NCBI GenBank assembly: GCA_018417955.1
Contig: JACTVC010000056.1
Coordinates: 1 to 64,000, forward strand
Source of the DNA: Laccaria trichodermophora
Taxonomy: Eukaryota; Basidiomycota; Agaricomycetes; Agaricales; Hydnangiaceae
DNA length: 64,000 bases
Reading direction: 5' to 3'
The translations under genes were made by a program, and so were the position numbers. Below, piece after piece: positions 61,246-64,000 of this stretch. The number at the start of each line of letters is the position of its first letter. Within the stretch, counting starts at the first letter, position 1. Below the pieces are notes generated by a model. That model was not told the DNA's origin and searched no databases. It saw only the letters and a program-made list of their open reading frames with translations.

Positions 61246-61619
61246 GATATTAAAAATCATGTACTACATCTTTTTATTAATATTAAAAAAACTACGTAGG
61301 GTGGCTATGCAAGCTAGCAAAAATATGGTGGGTGTTAAAACAATAATATGTTTTAGGTTAATTGTTAGCGACTTAGAAATAAGCAGGTAAATTTTTTTAG
61401 AATAGAATTCTAGTTACTCTCCGCGCTTCTGGCGGAGCAAGAGTTAGTTATAATAATAGTAAGCTTATTAAGCCATAGATTTCATAAAATAAGTGAATAA
61501 ATAGTTAAAATAAAATAAAAAAATAAAATAAAATTATTTTACTTTATTTTAAAGCTACTTTTTTGTTTGCTTCTTATCAATCGCTACTTTTTAGAATCAG
61601 AAAAAAAAAATCAATGTAT

Positions 61620-62226
61620 AGAAAAATGGACGATTTAAAAAATTACTTAAACACTATGGATAATACTATTGATAAATAAGAAATATTTTATTCTGTTAAT
61701 GTTAGAAAAGGGTGAGGTTAATACTAAACCTAAAGATTCATTAAATATAATCAATAATTATCAAACGGATCCATCAACAACAAATATTGTGCCTAGAAAC
61801 ATTTGCTAAGGTAAATAAAACAGCTGATACTATTTTGGACTTATTAAATAATTAAAAAAAAAATAAATTTAATAGTGATAATACTATTATAAATGCTATA
61901 AATGAAAATTAAACAGTATCTGGATACTTTATCTGTGAAGACACAAGGAAATTTGTTTAGTCATAAATATTGCTTCTAGTTTGTTTATTCTTACTTGTAT
62001 TATAAGTATTTTATTTGCCATTTCAGGTAATTACTTAATAGAAAAATTTTCATTAGAACAAAAATTAATTATAATTATCCCTAAAAAAAGAAAGAATAAA
62101 AAAGCAAGCCTTACCAGTAGCAAAGCAATAACTAGTAATTGTATCCAACAATTGCTAACACTCCTTGCACTAACAAAAAAAAAAATTCCCTTAAATACTA
62201 AAAGAAAAGCTAATATTGCCAGATAA
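61620..62226 (+). pseudogene. Possible remnant of a hypothetical fungal mitochondrial ORF
   Basis: A short frame with MDDLKNYLNTMDNTIDK (about 61626-61679) ends at TAA. Further on, a TTG-started frame 61981-62226 reads a hydrophobic helix then GNYLIEKFSLEQK. From memory, both resemble the two ends of a small membrane ORF seen in some agaricomycete mtDNAs, but this is a weak recollection. If right, the middle is broken by stops and the tail is replaced by Lys-rich and element sequence. Confidence 0.3.
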
Positions 62227-62677
62227 AATAAATATCAAATCAATAAATAATAAGAAACTGCTACGCTAAGCTATTTATTTTGTTAATAATCAATCAACAA
62301 AAACCAGCCTTATTTAATTAATTTATATTTTATCTTATTATTTTTATACTATCTCTAGCTTTTGTGTCTGCGGTAGCAAGTGCTACTTATATCTAAGACA
62401 CCACTGCTAATTAAATTAATAAGCGGCTCTGCTCATTCATAAGCGGCTCAGAAGTAGCGAATCATAAAAAGAAGATAAAAGTAGTTTTTTTTAGAATCAC
62501 AAAGCAAGTACACCTTATCATAAAAAGCATTTTGTATGATTAATAAGTTTGATTTCAATGCATATCTGCGTTTTATTTATTAGTTTTTATTTTTTTAATT
62601 AGCTGTTTTTGCTAGCAAATCTTTCTAGCGAAGCAAGCAGTTGGTTATCATTAGCTAGCTTCTGACACAAAAGAATC

Positions 62678-62747
62678 GCTACGCGCTACGCGCTACGCGC
62701 TACGCGCTACGCGCTACGCGCTACGCGCTACGCGCTACGCGCTACGC
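62678..62747. repeat. (GCTACGC)10 perfect heptamer array
   Basis: Ten exact tandem copies (70 bases), flanked by GACACAAAAGAAT on the left and AGACATTTTT on the right. GCTACGC is the core word of the GC-rich elements. It can fold with itself (GCGCTACGC is nearly palindromic). Confidence 0.95.
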
Positions 62748-63139
62748 AGACATTTTTGTTATTAGTGTAAGCCACCTTTTTTATTGTGTCTAGCGATTAT
62801 TAATTATTATTCATAAAGAAAGATAAAAGTAGTTTTTAATTAAATTCTTTAGCTACTTTGTTTATGAATTAGCGAATCAAAGTAGTTGTGTTGCAAAACA
62901 AGCGTAGTTTTTTTTTTTTATTACTAATTAGTCCTAGCATCCTTCGGTATGATTAATAATAGAGATAAAATAATAATAGAGATAAAATAATAATAATAAG
63001 CTACCAAACTTCAACAGCTACTAATATAATAACTAGCTAATCTAGTTTAAATTAAAAATTTATTTTCGACTTACTGTAAAAAAAGGGGTTTAAATAAAAA
63101 AATACGCTACTTTGTTTTATTAGAATCGCTACTTCTTGT

Positions 63140-63180
63140 AGTTGTAGTTGTAGTTGTAAATACCACAACTACAACCAGTA
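63140..63180. repeat. GTAGTTG hairpin
   Basis: GTAGTTGTAGTTGTAGTTGT, loop AAATACC, then ACAACTACAACC with the tail AGTAGCGTTATGAATTAGC. Confidence 0.85.
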
Positions 63181-63254
63181 GCGTTATGAATTAGCAGCTG
63201 TGTCATCGCTATGCAGACACACTAAATGTATAATAAAAAGCAACTGTAATTATA

Positions 63255-64000
63255 TTAATGTAATTCGATAGCATCTCTTAAGTATGAACATACTAATAAA
63301 GTAAATACGAATGCTTGAATTAAAGATACTGCTATTTCTAAACCTATTAATGCTAAGAAGATAGCAAAAGGTATTAAAGTTAATATAGCGATAATTATAG
63401 AACCTGAAAATAATTGGAATAAGTAAGTAGATAAGATTTTTAATAATGTATGTCCGGCCGTAATATTAGCAAATAATCGAACTCCTAATGAGACAGCTCT
63501 AGCTAAATAAGATATTAATTCAATTAAAACTAATAAAGGTACTAAAGCTAAAGGAGTTCCAGCTGGTATAAAGAAAGCAAAGAATTTAATACCATGGATA
63601 GATAAAGCTAAAAGAGTAACCCCAATAAAGATTGTAAAACTTAATCCTAATGAAACTACACCACTGGCTGTAACTGCAAAAGAATAAGGTACATTAGAAA
63701 TTAAATTTCCAATTAAAATAAAAAAGAATAATGAATAAATAAATGGTAAATAGATTTCACTTTGAGATCCTACTTGTTCTCTTACCATTGAACTTAAACT
63801 TTGAAATGATGATTCTAATGATATTGACCATTTACTTGGTATTAAATTTGATTCATTATTACCGTAAAAATGTAATCCTATTACTACTAATAAAATAAAA
63901 CAAGAATATAAAGCTAAATTAGTTAAACTTAGATTGATATAAGATAAAACAGGTGCATTTAAACCTATTAAACTTACGACTTCAAATGGACTTAAAGGAG
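63255..64000 (-). CDS. atp6: ATP synthase subunit 6, N-terminus beyond window
   Basis: Reads from the window edge (plus-strand 64000) leftwards to TAA 63255-63257, about 248 residues present. FO a subunit forming the proton half-channels. Near the cut end SPFEVVSLIGLNAPVLSY; later LVLIELISYLARAVSLGVRLFANITAGHTL with the essential Arg, and IGLEIAVSLIQAFVFTLL at the C-terminus. No intron in the visible part. The internal ATG at 63788 is not the start, since homologous sequence continues upstream. Confidence 0.97.
   Translation of the reverse strand, partial: PLSPFEVVSLIGLNAPVLSYINLSLTNLALYSCFILLVVIGLHFYGNNESNLIPSKWSISLESSFQSLSSMVREQVGSQSEIYLPFIYSLFFFILIGNLISNVPYSFAVTASGVVSLGLSFTIFIGVTLLALSIHGIKFFAFFIPAGTPLALVPLLVLIELISYLARAVSLGVRLFANITAGHTLLKILSTYLFQLFSGSIIIAILTLIPFAIFLALIGLEIAVSLIQAFVFTLLVCSYLRDAIELH

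Larger units (their letters stand above)
61113..63254. other. Spacer between nad3 and atp6
   Basis: AAGACTA array (61163-61245), AT-rich sequence, traces of a decayed frame (61620-62226), element words (62360-62470), the (GCTACGC)10 array (62678-62747), TAGAGATAAAATAATAA repeats (62951-62992) and a GTAGTTG hairpin (63140-63180). No intact gene seen. Confidence 0.55.

Overview
The window is part of a large, AT-rich, repeat-laden fungal mitochondrial genome. The evidence is a set of standard mitochondrial genes (nad1, nad2, nad3, nad4L, nad5, cob, cox1, cox2, cox3, atp9, part of atp6, a C-terminal piece that looks like nad6, rps3 and the large rRNA), twelve convincing tRNAs, and twelve group I introns in cox1, cob, nad1 and rnl, almost all with LAGLIDADG or GIY-YIG homing endonuclease frames. 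UGA is read as tryptophan (genetic code 4). It falls in a conserved Trp codon of cox1 next to the CuB histidines and splits many other frames if read as stop. A mitochondrial rps3, a plasmid-type DNA polymerase fragment, genes on both strands and the one-base nad4L/nad5 and nad2/nad3 overlaps suit a filamentous fungus. An agaricomycete basidiomycete is my best guess, by inference only. rns, atp8, nad4 and several tRNAs are not in the window.

Layout. 1-2.3 kb: nad6-like end, polymerase fragment (dpo), trnK. 3.5-5.8 kb: nad4L-nad5. 7.5-9.9 kb: an oversized rps3. 10.7-13.5 kb: a minus-strand tRNA run (N, P, W, A, M). 14.8-23.9 kb (minus): cox1 in five exons with four introns, followed on the same strand by an unrecognised 473-codon frame that needs three UGA-Trp codons. 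24-27 kb: trnR and trnM. 27.9-30.3 kb: nad1 in two exons. 32.9 kb: trnI. 33.6-40.7 kb: cob in six exons, including exons of only 15 and 36 bases. 42.1-42.9 kb: cox2. 44.9-45.8 kb: cox3 (minus). 47.5-47.9 kb: trnE, trnD (minus). 49.4-49.7 kb: atp9 (minus). 51.2-57.4 kb: rnl with two introns; the second sits at the omega site and carries an I-SceI-like frame with a premature stop. 57.8 kb: trnM. 58.8-61.1 kb: nad2-nad3. 63.3 kb to the edge: atp6 (minus).

The most unusual content lies between and inside the genes. The spacers are packed with GC-rich palindromic mini-elements built from a small vocabulary: CTCCTGCGTAGCAGGAG, GCTACGC, GGCACAA or GACACAA, GTAGTTGTAGTTGT with its inverse, and GCTACTAGCAA with its inverse. 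The same words sit in frame inside rps3, inside at least five intron endonuclease frames, and in an rnl exon. They behave like a mobile or self-propagating repeat family that tends to be tolerated in coding sequence. Tandem arrays, often of 7- or 6-base units, are also abundant.

The core genes build respiratory complex I (nad), III (cob), IV (cox) and ATP synthase (atp). The rRNA, tRNAs and rps3 serve the mitochondrial ribosome. The endonuclease frames are selfish intron genes, and several are fused in frame to the upstream exon. All calls come from reading the sequence; no database search was possible.
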